A stretch of DNA of 64,000 bases from Hemerocallis citrina (Eukaryota > Streptophyta > Magnoliopsida > Asparagales > Asphodelaceae). Location: assembly GCA_017893485.1 (NCBI GenBank), contig CM030364.1, forward strand, positions 205,992,762 to 206,056,761, given 5' to 3'. The notes beneath the pieces are model-generated. The model saw only the letters and a program-made list of their open reading frames with translations, did no database searches and had not been told where the DNA came from. A program made the translations under genes and the position numbers. How positions within the stretch are numbered: the first letter of the stretch is position 1; each line of letters opens with the position of its first letter. Shown here one piece after another: positions 33,801-46,504 of the stretch.

Positions 33801-36049
33801 TAAACGAGAGTTTGGCAAATCTGGAATTCCCAACACTGCTGTACGAAAACTATGATATCTCGCAACCAGTGAAACGAAATCCAATTCTGCCAATGGGATA
33901 TGAAAGTAGATAAATTATACTAACTCTCATATTTCACAAACATTTTTCATACAGTAAAGGAATCAGGGTGAAAATACGATTCTTTACAAAATAGCGAGTA
34001 AAATACAGCAAATATAGTTTTCATAAACGAGTATGAAACGATACATAAAACTCACCAAGAAAATCCTCCAAAATTCTGGGTAATCCCTAACAAGATAAAG
34101 AAACACTGACCAAAGTTTTGGATCAAAATAATATATGTAGCATCAGTATCAAAATCATTTAGTCATCAAAATCATCGAAAAACAAAATCTGGAAAAGATC
34201 GACACCTCTGTAGTAAAACAGTCATAACTCACTCATACGAAAATGAAATCAAGCAAGGTCAGAGGAGTTTGAAAATAGACAAAATTCTCTAAAATGCATG
34301 TTTTATACTGGAACTAAGATACTGACTTCAAGGCAGTCCAAAACAGCAAACAAAACAGATCAGCGACAAAATATAGATTTTTCCTTTTAACAACAACTCA
34401 ACATACATACAAAACTTGTTCAAAACACAATCAAACATGAAATCGAGTCTACCAAGTGTCCAAACATCATGAATTAGGGTATCTAGCATGTCCATACCAA
34501 ATATATCACATGGGTCTCAACCAAATCATGAATTCTCACAAAAGTCTCACATACATGATCAAAATCAAGAACGGATAAAACCTAAGTTAATTCATGTCCA
34601 TATTGTGTTGTGAGACATCTATGGTCAAATTTCCATAATAGAGACAAAACCCATCAAACATAACACAAACAAGAGTCGTCTCTAGATCCAACTATACTAT
34701 AGGTGGTATTTTTGACTTGTAACAAATAAATGAATTGGAGTACAAGTTACTTGCCTTAACCGAAGGTGAAGATCGACGAAAACCAAGAGTAACGAGCACA
34801 ACCCACAAACAAAAATCTGCGAATGAAAGAATCCAAGCAACTCGTGCAAAAATCTCCACACGAACAAACTCTACAAAAGAGAGATCAAGAGAGAGATGAC
34901 GACGATGGTGGCTTGCGGCCATGAGAGAACATCAAGAGAGCGGATGAGAGAGACAAGCAAGGGGTAATATGGTGGTGTGTGGTGGTGTGAAGGGTGGTCG
35001 GCCAAGAGATGAGGGCTTGGGCTGTCGGGGTATGCACACAGGCCGGAAGGGGGCTGGCCTGGGGTCGGGTTTGGGATCAGGTTGGGGTGGCCTAGGTGAC
35101 GCAAGCAAAGGGAGAGGAAGATAGGGGGAGGCCGGGATTGAGGGAGGCTAGGGTTAGGGTTTGTGATTAGGGTTTAGGGTTAGGGAGATTAAAGATGTAT
35201 ATATATGAGGGGATTTCGGTTAATGGGTAATTGGGTTGTGGGTAATTAGGAGTAGTAGTAGGATTTGAATTAATGGGTTTCAAATAGGATACAAATAGGA
35301 TTGTGGATTTTAATTTGGCCTTGGTAATCTTATTAGGAATCAAACAATAGGATTGGAAATATGACAAGCAACCAATCACCACCACCACAAACACCCAAAA
35401 AAAATATTAAAACATAAAAATAAAAAGAACGAGCCCAAATAAAAGAAAGAGCAAATAATGAAGAACGAAACCAATGAGACAACAAATCCAAAACAAAGAG
35501 CTCAAAATGAAATAAAACGAATATATATCGAAAACAAATCCAATATACGATTCAGAAAGAATACAAGAGAGAAAATACACCAAAACGAAAAAATACACTA
35601 AAAAAATACACAAAAATGAAAAATAGGAGTTACAAAAAGAGACAAAAATAAGTGGTGCACATTTCACAGAGATCATGGATACACTACTGACAATTGTCGA
35701 GCCCTTAAAGAAGAACTGGAAGCCCTGATTCGCAGGGGTTATCTTTCCAACTTCGTTCAGAAAGACAATGATGCCGAAAATCCTCCGCCCCGAGGGGCTA
35801 ATAAGCGTCAAGAGAGGCCATACGAGCCGCAAGACTCTCAACACATGGCCATCCTCCATTCCATTCATGGAGGCCCGATGGGGGGAGATTCTAACACCTC
35901 CCGCAAAGCTTTCGTCAAGGAAGTCAACTCCATAGATAACATTCTGCCTGCCAAAAATACCGGGGTCCCGATATCTTTCTCCGACAGGGACTTAGAAGGC
36001 GTCCGAACACCTCATTGCAACGCATTGGTCATAAACCTTTGCACATGCT
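30810..36049 (+). pseudogene. Tat-3 gag, interrupted by a solo LTR
   Basis: The ATG at 30810 gives an N-terminus like that of Tat-2 (MPPR...). Stops occur near 30907, around 31080-31100 and at 31577-31579. The capsid-like region (DHIESFKTLMMV, FDQLKELFIEHF) runs from 31600 to 32268. The solo LTR then splits the frame, and it resumes at 35640 with the zinc-knuckle-like CTFHRDHGYTTDNC. Removing the insertion and one copy of its target duplication restores the frame at the junction, showing that gag was intact there when hit. Confidence 0.85.
32269..35634 (-). mobile_element. Solo LTR (3366 bp) inserted in Tat-3 gag, Tekay/Del-like
   Basis: Begins TGTCACGCCCCG and ends GGAGTTACA, with flanks AGAAG (32264-32268) and AAAAG (35635-35639). 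The start reads as the inverse of the GGGGCGTGACA ends typical of long chromoviral (Tekay/Del) LTRs, so it lies on the minus strand. There is no internal region. Contents include short CAAGTATCATGTAATCA repeats (32840-33230), a minus-strand TATATATA near 35197 and telomere-like TTAGGG repeats (35150-35187). The family name is an inference from ends and length. Confidence 0.72.
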
Positions 36050-36808
36050 AAATCATGAGGTACGCCGCATCCTGGTGGACCATGGCAGCTCAGTAAACAT
36101 CCGAGGCCATCAAGCTTTCTCGAGACCGACTTAAGCCAACCGGTTACACACTTCACCAATTCTCCGGTGTCCCTATTCAGGTAGAAGGAGTTGTCACACT
36201 GGATGTGACAGCAGGAAAAGCCCCCGCTATATGAAAAGAAGCACTAGACTTTTTGGTAATCGATGTCAAAGCTGCATACAATGCTATATTCCGTCGTCCC
36301 GGTCTAGCGGCATTCCTTGCAGTTGCCTCTGCATTTCACATGAAAATGAAGTTCCCAACAACAGCTGGCATAGGCCAAGCTGTAGGAAGCCAACAGGCAG
36401 CACAAGCATGCTACAACGCTACAATGGGGGGCTCGGTTCTCCCCTTCGACGCCCTAGAGCTATTGCCAAAAAGCGGTCACAATAATTCGAAAACTGTAAA
36501 CGAGCTTGAACTTCCAAACTTGCCACATCATCTCTCACCAGGTCCAAACTAGTTCTCATCATGACACCGTAATAAACCTGAATCACTCGCACGAAGCCAC
36601 TCTGCTCATTCAACGGAGAAAAACAGTCATGCCTAAACACATTGGTGCATCAGAAGATTTCTCTTTCTCTATGCAAAACAATATGGGGCTCCCTCCAAAA
36701 CAGGCAAGTCCAGGCGAGGTCTACCAAGTTGTTCGCCTAACGGCTCATCAAATTGAAGACCTGGGGGCAGGGAGATATCAGCAGAACTTAGAAGGTGGAA
36801 CACCTTGA
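36050..36808 (+). pseudogene. Tat-3 protease remnant
   Basis: A damaged protease: VDHGSS in place of DNGSS near 36075, then DFLVIDVKAAYNAIFRRPG near 36245-36305 and a linker that in Tat-2 leads into the reverse transcriptase. Stops and frameshifts are present. Nothing like a reverse transcriptase, RNase H or integrase follows. Confidence 0.75.
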
Positions 36809-36845
36809 AGGTGAACGAGGGCATCTCAAACATCCTCTCTTAATA

Positions 36846-36970
36846 GTAGTAGCAAATTCTCTCAATTTATAATAACAGCCAGCCACTAGAGCAGCCTCTT
36901 AGTTCTATTTCCCAGCAAATTTTTTCAATTTGTAATAACGGTTAGCCACTAGAGCAGCCTATTAGGTTTC
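36846..36970. repeat. Two-copy 63-bp direct repeat
   Basis: AGCAAATT, CAATTT, TAATAAC and CCACTAGAGCAGCCT occur in the same order in two adjacent copies. Confidence 0.8.
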
Positions 36971-36972
36971 AA

Positions 36973-38816
36973 TGGCAAACACAGATTGAATTCACAGCGG
37001 AAAAATTACAAAAAATATTAAAACCTAACCATGGATCTATGCGAAAACCATAAATCGTGTTTAGGAATTATACCTTATGGATGGATCTGCTGTCTCCAAG
37101 ATATGTCGATCACAGCACTGCAATGTTGCAGTGCCTCTAAGGTATCCACACGAACGGATCAAAACCAAGCGTTCTTCACGCCGTGGTACTAGCTGTGGGA
37201 TGGGGCTGTTCCTCATGATCTCTCTCACACAATTTTTGTGACGGCTAGGGTTTTCTTGTGTAACTCTTTTTCACAGATATGTATCATATATATAGCTGCA
37301 GAAAATTAACCCTAAGAGATTAATGAGGTTGTTGGGCTAACAATCCGACCTAGGTCAGATTCGTGTGTGGGTCTCTGAACTTTAGTCAGGCCATTTAATC
37401 TAATTAAATGTCCAACCGATGTCAGGTGTCCAAGTCTTACTTGGATTCCCAATTAAATTCATCTTATAAATTTAAATTCCAATTTCGATCCATTCTAAGT
37501 GTGTGACCCTGTAGGTTCTCATTACGTTGACAGTAATACTAAAATCATATTCTAGTATTAAAAACAGTTAGCGGTAACTAGCAATATATCACTGCTACTC
37601 AAGTAACGGGAATGTCAGTTATTAGACATAACCTATCCGTGACCAATGTTACCATGTAGTCTAGTCCCTTTATCCATATATATTAATTAACAACAAGGCA
37701 TAGAGTGTGTCACCCTTGTATAGTTCAATCTTTGGTTTCTTGATGTCCGAGTAGACTTACTAAAACAAATGAGCTCAATATCTCATATTGACTCATTTGA
37801 GCACGGCCATGCATTTTGCAGTCTCACTCAATCAAGGGGCATGTAGATATCGCTCATGTTATATAAGAGGGACAAATCCTATCTAAGTCACTCACATCCC
37901 TCCGCATTATTTGTAGTATATCTAATAGTCGACTTTATAATCACCTTATTATAGGCAACGTTTGACGACATTAAAATATATAACTTCTCATGTAGGGAAC
38001 CGTAGTGACTTCAAGTTAAAGGACTACATACACCATGGTCACTGTGAGAACCGCTTATGACACTCACGTAACGATCCATGCAGCGTTCTCATGGTGGGTC
38101 AGTCCAGTACATTATTACTTTAATATGTACCCATGTGAAGACTTGATATCTCATATCCAGAACCGTGAGATACGGTCATCAGTCTACGCACATACTAGTC
38201 TCTATGCATTATTGTTGTTCTAATTCACAATAATACTTGACTAGGGTTTAAGAATAGTGTTCTGATTACAACAAATAGGATCTCACAATCAAGTTATGCA
38301 CTTAATATCTCATGATATTGAACCTACTATTCTAAGGACTTTATTATAATCATTTAATCACAGTAAATAACACAATAAATGACATGCCTCATATATGAAA
38401 TAAATGCTATAATGCAATGTAAACTAGTAATGTCAATACACAACTGGCCTCTAGGGCATACACCAACAATCTCCCACTTGCACTAGAGCCAATCAGACAT
38501 ACATCTAATGCCTATAGACCTAGTGTGACCCTCATGCTTTCGTTGTGCAAGAGGCTTTGTCAGTGGGTCAGCGATGTTATCATCTGTCGGTACTCTGTAT
38601 ATCTTCATATCTCCTCTATTGATGATCTCTCGAATGAGATGGAAGCGTCTAAGTATATATTTGGATCCATCTAGGCTCCTTAGATTGTGCAATGGCCTCA
38701 TTGTTATCATAATAGAGGTCCAATAGGTCCACAATGCTAAGAACCACCTCAAGTTCAGTGATGAACTTTCTAATCCAAACGGTCTCCTTTGCTACATTGG
38801 AGGCAGCACAACCGCT
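36973..38816 (-). mobile_element. 5'-truncated Ty1/copia element: RNase H tail plus 3' LTR
   Basis: On the minus strand 38816-38483 encodes the end of a copia RNase H (NVAKETVWIRKF, then after a frameshift YILRRFHLIREI, VPTDDNIADPLTKPL). A polypurine tract CAAGTGGGAGAT follows, then an LTR starting TGTTGGTGTATGCCCTAGAG at 38468. The lower end of the LTR is placed at about 36973 and is less certain. Everything upstream of the RNase H is missing. Confidence 0.8.
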
Positions 38817-38859
38817 TAATTTTATTTTTCAATAAAATATACTACGAATTTTTGCAATA

Positions 38860-41800
38860 TTCTTGTACAACTCTACGGATGCATACAATGAGTTAAGTGC
38901 CAAACTTGTACACAAAAATAGCACCAAAAACTCGTTAAAAGCTTCCTACAAGATAGGTTCGGAGTCCACACCCATGGTTCGAAGTTACTCCAGCAATTTG
39001 CAATGAAACAAGTTCAGAGTGCGCTTCGCCATTCGATCTGCAACCTGTTAATTCATTAAAGCAAACAATGAGCTAAAACACCCAATTCATACTTAGAGTG
39101 GCGCTAAACACTCGTTATAAGCTTTCCACAACACAAGTTCAGAATCCAGATCCATGACTCGGGGGTTACTCTCGCAACATGCAATCCTGCACATTTAGAG
39201 CACAACTCACCGATCGATCTGTTCCTGAAACTAGTTAAAGTTCCTTGAAGACTTATACAACGAGTTGAGTGCCAAACCTATACACATAAACAGCACCAAA
39301 CACTCGTTACATGTCTTCCCGTAAGACAGATTCGGAGTCCATACCCATGGCTTGAAGAGACTCTAACAATTTGCAATAAAGCAAGTTAACAATGCAGTTC
39401 GCCATTCGATCTGCTCCTCCAATCCGTTAGCGCCGCAATGACAGGTTCGAAGTCCATACCCGTGGCTCGACACTCTCGCAATTTGCAAAGAAGCAACTTC
39501 AGAGTGCGCTTCACCATTCGATCTGCTCCTGCAACCTGTTAATACTCAAACTAACAAGTTCGGAATCCATACCCATGGCTCAGAGTTACTCTCGCAACCT
39601 GCAGTTACACAAGTTCAGAGTTCAACTCACCATTCGATCTGTTCCTGTAACTAGTTAAATTCCCTCAACTATAGATTAAGAGGTCCAAAATCGTGGATCG
39701 CAGTTACTTAAGCAACACTTGTAAAAAGAAACACTTAGAGTTCAACTCTCCACTCGATGTGACTCTCACAATTTGTTAGAGGACCCATACAGCAAGTTTG
39801 GAAAACAACTCTCCTTCATAGTTGTCCCTACAACTAGCTGAGTTCAAGACGGAGCAATACCAAACTCCGTCATACACTGTGACGGTTCGTTAGCTATACG
39901 CAATATACTTGAGGCCTTGTTATTTAGCTACAAAGAGCCCAGTCGATGGCACATCAACCATGACAGCAAGGATCAAGCATGTGAAAAGAATTCTTCAAAT
40001 CACAGAACCATCGCAAACTCATATGTTCAGATCTAGTAGCACTACAGATATCTACAAATACAAAATGGCTAATCCAGAGTTTAACTCTCCCCAAGAGCTG
40101 CTCATACGACTAGCCAACCCCCAAGACAATGAATCACAAGACAAGACACCGGCACATAGAAGACTTCTTATTCCATAAACTACAAGTCTCATTACAACAA
40201 CAGAATTTCAATGAGGCTATGTTTCATGGCTAAGAATTGCTACTGAAAGTCCTACGAATACTGTACAACAAACTGTCATATAAGTTGTTCTTCTAGCTAC
40301 ACACTGGAGAGATGGCCTACCTAAGAGAAATGAACCTCTTTACCGGCCTCCTACCAGCTAACAGCTCCATAGAGCCGCCTCAACTCTTGATGATGAAATT
40401 CAAGACAAGTCTTTCTTAGGCAGGCAAGCTCCCAGTTTATCCGACCACCTTCACTTGAGCAAGTTCCAACTCCGTCTCGCTTAAAGCGCCGTGCGAACGG
40501 GAGAGTCCCGACTCTATCAAGCAAAGCGTATCATGAAGGAGAGCAAGCTCCATCTCCCAAAGACCTCGTTCGATGTATGCAACTACTCGTCAGCATCGAG
40601 CAATAGGTCCGATGCCTTTGTCTTCACTCAAGCTTCACCAAATAGCTCGTTGGCTCCAAACAACTATTTCTACGCTCTGATTACCGCTTGAACTCTGTTA
40701 ACAACTTATTGGGTCCAAACAACGAGTTCAACGCTCTGCTCACCGCTTGAGCTCTATCAACAACTCGTTGGCTCCAAACAACGAATTCAATGCCTTGTCC
40801 TTCATTCAAGCTCCACCAAATAGCTCGTTGGCTTTAAACAACGGGTTCGACTCCTTGATCATCGCTTGAGCCCCATCAACAACTCGTTGGCCCCAAACAA
40901 CGAGTTCCACGCCATGCTTTCTGCATGAGTTTCACCAATAACTCGTTGGCTCCAAACCAAAAGTTCAACACCATTGTCTTCGCTCAAGCTCCATCAATGG
41001 CTCGTTGGATCCAAACGACGAGTTCTATGCTCTGATTACCACTTGAGCACCGTCAACTACTCGTTGGCTGTACACAACGAGTTCGATGCCTTGGTCTTCG
41101 CTCAAGTTTCTCCCAAATAACTCGTTGGCTCCAAATAACAAGTTCAATGCCTTGCTTTTTGCATCAGCTCCATCAACAACTCGTTCACTTCAAACAGCGA
41201 GTACAGCACCTTGCTACTTGCTCGAGTTTTTCTAAACAACCCTTCATCTTTGTGCAAAGGTCTTGGCATCCAACACCGGCCTAAAATTGTCCTTACAAAA
41301 CTTGTTGGACTCAACAACAAGTTCCAGCTTCGTCTTCAAGTTTGTCTCTACAAAACTTGCTGGGCGCAAACAGCGAGTTCAACGATCAAAATGGGGAGCT
41401 CTACGACCAACATCGTCTCATGATCGTCACTATTAACGTGTCGGGTGCAAACGGCAAGCTCTACACATGACTTCATCACTGAGTTGTCCCTCCAAACTCG
41501 CTGGGATCAAACAGCGAGCTCTACGTCAACTCAGTCAAAGAGTTATCTCCCTAAACTTGTCGGACGCAAACGACAAGCTCTATGCACGACTCCGTCACTG
41601 AGTTGTCCCTCCAAACTCACTGGGATCAAACATCGAGCTTTATGTCAACTTAGTCAAAGAGTTGTCTCCCTAAACTTGTCAAGCGCAAACTGCAAGCTCA
41701 GACATCCAACTTCGTCAGAGAGTTGTCTCGCAAAGCTTGCTAGGGGAAATGGTAAGATCAACCGTCAACTCCATCACAGGGTTCTCTCTAAGCTCGCTGG

Positions 41801-42870
41801 GATCAAACAGCGAGCTTTACATCAACTTTATCTCAGAGTTGTCTCTGAACTTACTGGGATCAAACAACAAGCTCTACGTCAAACCAGTCAAAGAGTTTCT
41901 CCTCAAACTCGTCGGGATCAAACAACAGTTTTTATGTCAACTCTATCTCAAAGCTGCCTCTAAACTTGCCGGGATCAAACGGCAGTTTCTACATCAACTC
42001 TATCTCACAGTCGTCTTTAAACTTCCCGGGATCAAACAGTAGTTTCTACATCAACTCTATCTCAGAGTTTCCTCTAAACTCGTCAGGATCAAACGGCAGT
42101 TTCTAAATCAACTTGATCAAGGAGTAACCTTTATAAACTTGCGGGGTTCAAACAGCAAGTTCAAGCTTAAGTTTGTCTCATAGCTTTCCCTACAAACTCA
42201 TCGGGATCAAACGACAGTCTCTACATCAACTCTACCTAAGAGTTGCCATGCAAACGACAAGCACAAATGTTCAAACACCACCATAGAGTCCTCTCTAAGC
42301 TTGTTGAGAACAAACAACAAGTTCAACGACCAGCTCCACTACGAGTTGTCTCTCCAAACATGCTGAGAACAAACGTCAACCTCTACGCCAACTCAGTCAA
42401 AGATTTGCCTCACTAAACTTGTTGGGATCAAACAGCAAGCTCCAACTCAGCTCCACCATGAGTTGCCTCCACAAACTCACTGGGATCAAACAGCAGTTTT
42501 TGAATTAAATCGATCAAGGAGTAGCCTCTATAAACTTGCGGGGTTCAAACAGCAAGTTCAAGCTCAAGTTTATCTCATAACTCTCCCTACAAACTCGCCA
42601 GAATCAAATGACAATTTCTGAACCAACTCCTCCTACGAGTTGTCTTTGAACTTGCCGGGAACAAACAGCAATCTCTGCATGGACTCTATCTCAGAGTTGT
42701 CTCCAAACTCACCGGGATCAAACGGTAGTCTCTACACCAATTCAGTCGAAAAGTTGTCTCTACATTCTTGTTGGGACCAGACAACAAGTTCAACGCTCAA
42801 TTCCGTCATAGAGCTTTCTTCACAAACTTGATGCGATCAAACACCAAGTTTGCAACAGCTCTCCTAGCAC
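38860..42870. repeat. Tat-3 tandem array of diverged hairpin units
   Basis: About 4 kb of degenerate repeats. The first part (to about 40450) has units near 110-240 bp with ATTCGATCTG landmarks. From about 40590 the units shorten to 60-100 bp built on AACTCGTTGGCTCCAAACAACGAGTTC and, from 41240, on AAACTCGCTGGGATCAAACAGCGAG. Nearly every unit has a 6-9-bp stem around a seven- or eight-base loop. The position, just before the 3' end of the element, matches the arrays of Tat-1 and Tat-2. Confidence 0.82.
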
Positions 42871-42938
42871 GGCTATATACGTACAAGATCCACCAAACGA
42901 GGGTGATGGAGTAAAAAGCTGGCTATACACATATAAGC

Positions 42939-42939
<1 letters not shown>

Positions 42940-42994
<55 letters not shown>
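42940..42994. repeat. (TA)n microsatellite
   Basis: Nearly pure TA run immediately left of the fold-back element at 42998; a shorter TA run is at 43180-43194. Confidence 0.9.
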
Positions 42995-42997
<3 letters not shown>

Positions 42998-43180
42998 TAA
43001 AGGGGATATGAGCAGATATGAGCAACTTGCTCATTTAGTGAATGAGCAATTGATTATGTAGCATGCATGTGATATGTTGGACAACTAACCCTTTTAAGAA
43101 TTTCCAATCACATGTATGCCACATCATCAATTGCTTATTTACTAAATGAGCAAGTTGCTCATACCCCTTTTTCCCTATAC
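42998..43180. mobile_element. Fold-back element, family C, in a TA tract
   Basis: Left arm AGGGGATATGAGC...GAGCAACTTGCTCATTTAGT and right arm ACTAAATGAGCAAGTTGCTCATACCCCTTT are inverted copies of about 65 bp. TA repeats flank it. No coding sequence. Confidence 0.75.
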
Positions 43181-43194
43181 ATATATATATATAT

Positions 43195-44846
43195 AAATTG
43201 TTGCATATACACAAAAACATATATATATAAAATTATATGCAAATCCAAGTCCAAAAAACTCTAAAAATCTCCAAGAAACCCAAAGAATTGCAAAAATGCA
43301 AAATTTCCAAGAGCAAATACAAATACACTCACTGTTTTTTGTGAGATTGGGTATTGAAGGATTTCGAAGTGGGTCGAGTTCGCGACCCAAATCCGCAAAC
43401 ATAATTTCGGGGGAAATCAACCAAGGGGATTAACGGGTCAGATCCAGACCCGAAACCAACTAATATCGCTCCGCTTCTTCAACCCTTCTTAATCTTCAAA
43501 AGTAAGCGCCAAAAGGCCAGGCTCGATCTCGAGGCTCTCCTCCTCACTCCAACTCCGACTGCGAGCCCTCGCCTCGCCAATTGCCTTGCACCTCCGCTCC
43601 ATAATCGTGATCCCTCAGTCGAGCCCCATTTCCAAGCTGCATTGCGCTTCATCAAAACCCATAAAACCAAAACAAACAGAGCATCTAAGTCCTAAGCTCA
43701 GCACAGGAGTTGCTCATAGCTCGACCAACGAGCTGCCCATAGCTCGACGAACTCGCCAGCAACTCGACGAAGGGTCACCACAGAGCTCAGTGAAGGAGGT
43801 GCTCTTAGCTTGACCCAAGTCTCAAAAATCTCGAAGAAACTTCAAGTCCCTCCCTAGTTCGGTGACAAGGGAACTCTCATGCCTCGATGGGGAAGTCACT
43901 CGCAGCTCACCAAAACCCTCCATAGCTCAGCCACGGTGAGCTATCGCCATAGCTCGACCATTGGCAGAGCTTTAAAGTTTGGAGATGAAGTTCGAGCTCG
44001 ACAGATTCGACGGAGCTTCGCATCCCCATAGCTCAACCAAATGGAGCAAACTGGACACTCCCATAGGTCGACTAGGGTGTAGAGCTCAACCCTCATGGCC
44101 TAAGCGACATCCAAAGCTCGCCAAAGAGAACAAGGTGCTCGAACAGCTCGAAATGCCCTCCAAGCTCCTCACCGACGTTCCCTGGATGTCAAACGTACTT
44201 TCGGCGAGCTCCTAAACCATCGAAGAGCTTTACCACCGAAGGAGATGAAGGGAGCTCTACGAGCTGGTCGGTAGAGTTGGGGGGGCAGGGGGGGTGGGGG
44301 GTGGGGGGGTGAAGATGACTGTCGACCGTTGGATCCCCTCGAAGTGAGCCCTGATCTTTGATCGATGCTCAGGATCGCACTATGGGATTTTTGGCCCTTG
44401 ATCAAGCTTCTCCGCCGTTGGTTCTCCCTCAGCTCGCAAGTTGAGCTCGATCTGCATCTCAGATAGCTTTAAAAAGCGAACCGAACTTTGATTAATGATA
44501 AAAATCAATTTAAATTAATTAAAAATCATTTAAAATTTGAAAAAGTAATTAAAAAATTCATAAATAATTATTTTAATTCAGAAAATTAATTAAAATTTTC
44601 CAAAAAGTAATTTAAAATGGATTCATTAATTATAAAATTCAAAAAAATGGTCTTAAAATTCCAAGAAAATTCCAGAAAATTCAAAAAAATTCGAAGAACT
44701 ATGGAAAAATCGAGGAAAAATATTCAGTGCCTTCAGTAGCCACAGATCAGTTCCAGGTATCTCCGAACACTCTGACCACTAAGATTATATGCCAGATTCT
44801 AAAAATAAGACGTACTACTCCCCGAAAGCTAAGAAATTTACCTTTC
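43195..44846 (+). other. Tat-3 3' untranslated region, no gene supported
   Basis: Includes a C-rich to mixed stretch with many AGCTCGAC words (43640-44230), a G-run block (44277-44309) and an AT-rich stretch with ATTAATTAAAAT repeats (44490-44720). Short frames exist but none has convincing composition or a recognisable motif. Confidence 0.45.
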
Positions 44847-44862
44847 GGGAGTGGGGGGCATA
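44847..44862 (+). other. Tat-3 polypurine tract
   Basis: GGGAGTGGGGGGCATA lies directly before the 3' LTR and shares its core with those of Tat-1 and Tat-2. Confidence 0.75.
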
Positions 44863-45345
44863 TGATGATGGTAAAAATCGCAGCAGATCAGAGCCGTATG
44901 ATTTCTGCACAGATCTCAAAGCATCTGCAAGCAGATTAGCCATCACAGACATCTTTTACAGGTCTGGGCCCACTCCTAGATATGAGCTTCTTCCAAATCC
45001 ATAAAAAGTGACAGACTAGGCCCACTAGGAGAGACACCCAGTCCATGTAGGTTAGGAGTCAAATCTCTTATCTCCTAACAAGGATATCTTATCTCTTGAG
45101 GGGGAAAGACATGAAAGAGATAAGATAGTTAAATCGATCCAACGAACACAAATCAATCCCTTGAAATGTCTTTCAGGCCTATAAATACCTCTTTCCTTCT
45201 ATAGTTAGAAGGTAATCAACAATTTGCCAGTCTTCACTCTCTTACTATCTCTCTCTTTCTGGTTCTGACTTGAGCATCGGAGGGTCTGTCGCCGGGGCCA
45301 CCCCCTGGTGTTTCAGGCTTTTCACAGGTCCATCGGCCGCATCAG
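44863..45345 (+). repeat. Tat-3 3' LTR, first part
   Basis: Matches the 5' LTR from its start up to CATCGGCCGCATCA, where the solo LTR with Tat-2 is inserted. It continues at 61878-62040. Confidence 0.88.
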
Positions 45346-46504
45346 TGTAGAACCCCATATTTTTAAATATTATTTTAATTATTTGAAAATGAATTTAAAT
45401 GATTTTTGGAGATTAAATCAATATTTTCTAAGAAATTTATCTTTTGTACACGTGCAAAGCACGTGCAAATGACTTTTTAGAAGTTTGAAAAATTAAGATT
45501 TCTTTATGAAAAATCATTATTTATTATTTAGGATTTATGTAGTATTTTTCCAGATTTTTCTGAAATTAATTGATACTATTTGCAATTTTTGAGAAAAGAA
45601 GGACTTATTTGCAAAATTGACATTTTCAAGGGTTGAAATGCAAAATTGGCATTCTGAGCGTTTTGAGCAGTATTGACTGAGGTTTTGAAGGATATTTTCT
45701 ATTAGATCCTAATTTAAAGGAGTTTTATAGAATTTACAAGACTAATGTATATATATGCAAGTTGTATTTTTGGGAAGGATCGTTTTGCAAAATGTGAGTA
45801 AAACCCTAATATTTTATCCGGCATATATATAAGGGATTTCTTTTCTCCAGCCGTCATTTACAATATACAGATTTTTGAGAATTGTTTTGAGGAGCAAGAA
45901 GAGGATTTTGGATCTAGCAAGAAGGAGAGCATTTTTGTGGATATCTCTTCAAAACAAGGTGAGTGGTTTGTTTTTGTTTTGCTTGTTTGTTTTGTTGTTT
46001 GATTGATGAATGACTTAAGATCTTTGTTACACTTTGTTTGGGCATCGGTATGACACTATTTGTTTGTCTCATTGTATGTATGTTATGGATCTTTTAATTG
46101 GATATGGATGATGAACATACTTGTTGATATTTGGACCATGTATGAGAAACTATCAAGATTTGTTGAGGAAATATTGATCTATGGAATCGTAATATTGGAA
46201 GGCATGATAAGAATTAATTATATTGGGATCGAATGATAAACATCTAGATCTTATGAATTTTAGATCAGATTTGATTAAGAGTTGAGGAAGAAGTTTTGTT
46301 GAGAAACCCTAATGGAAGATTTGTGGTTTAGATCTTGAGAAGTTGAGATTTGAGGAATTGATTGATGAGTAATGTATTCGTATTGGTGATTATTTGAGAG
46401 TTATCTTTGGTTTGTGTATGAACTACTGTTTGATAAACAATGAACCATGATTCTTTAGAAATCTTCAGATTGATTTTATATCCAGACTTATTTTTGAAAA
46501 ACTG

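Noticed and set aside
35407..35868. Minus-strand 153-codon hydrophobic frame that looks like a membrane protein
   Set aside because: It spans the boundary between a solo LTR and Tat-3 gag; the hydrophobic residues come from T-rich sequence opposite an A-rich LTR end.
38483..38752. Independent 89-codon gene on the minus strand
   Set aside because: The peptide is the C-terminal end of a copia RNase H followed by a polypurine tract and LTR.
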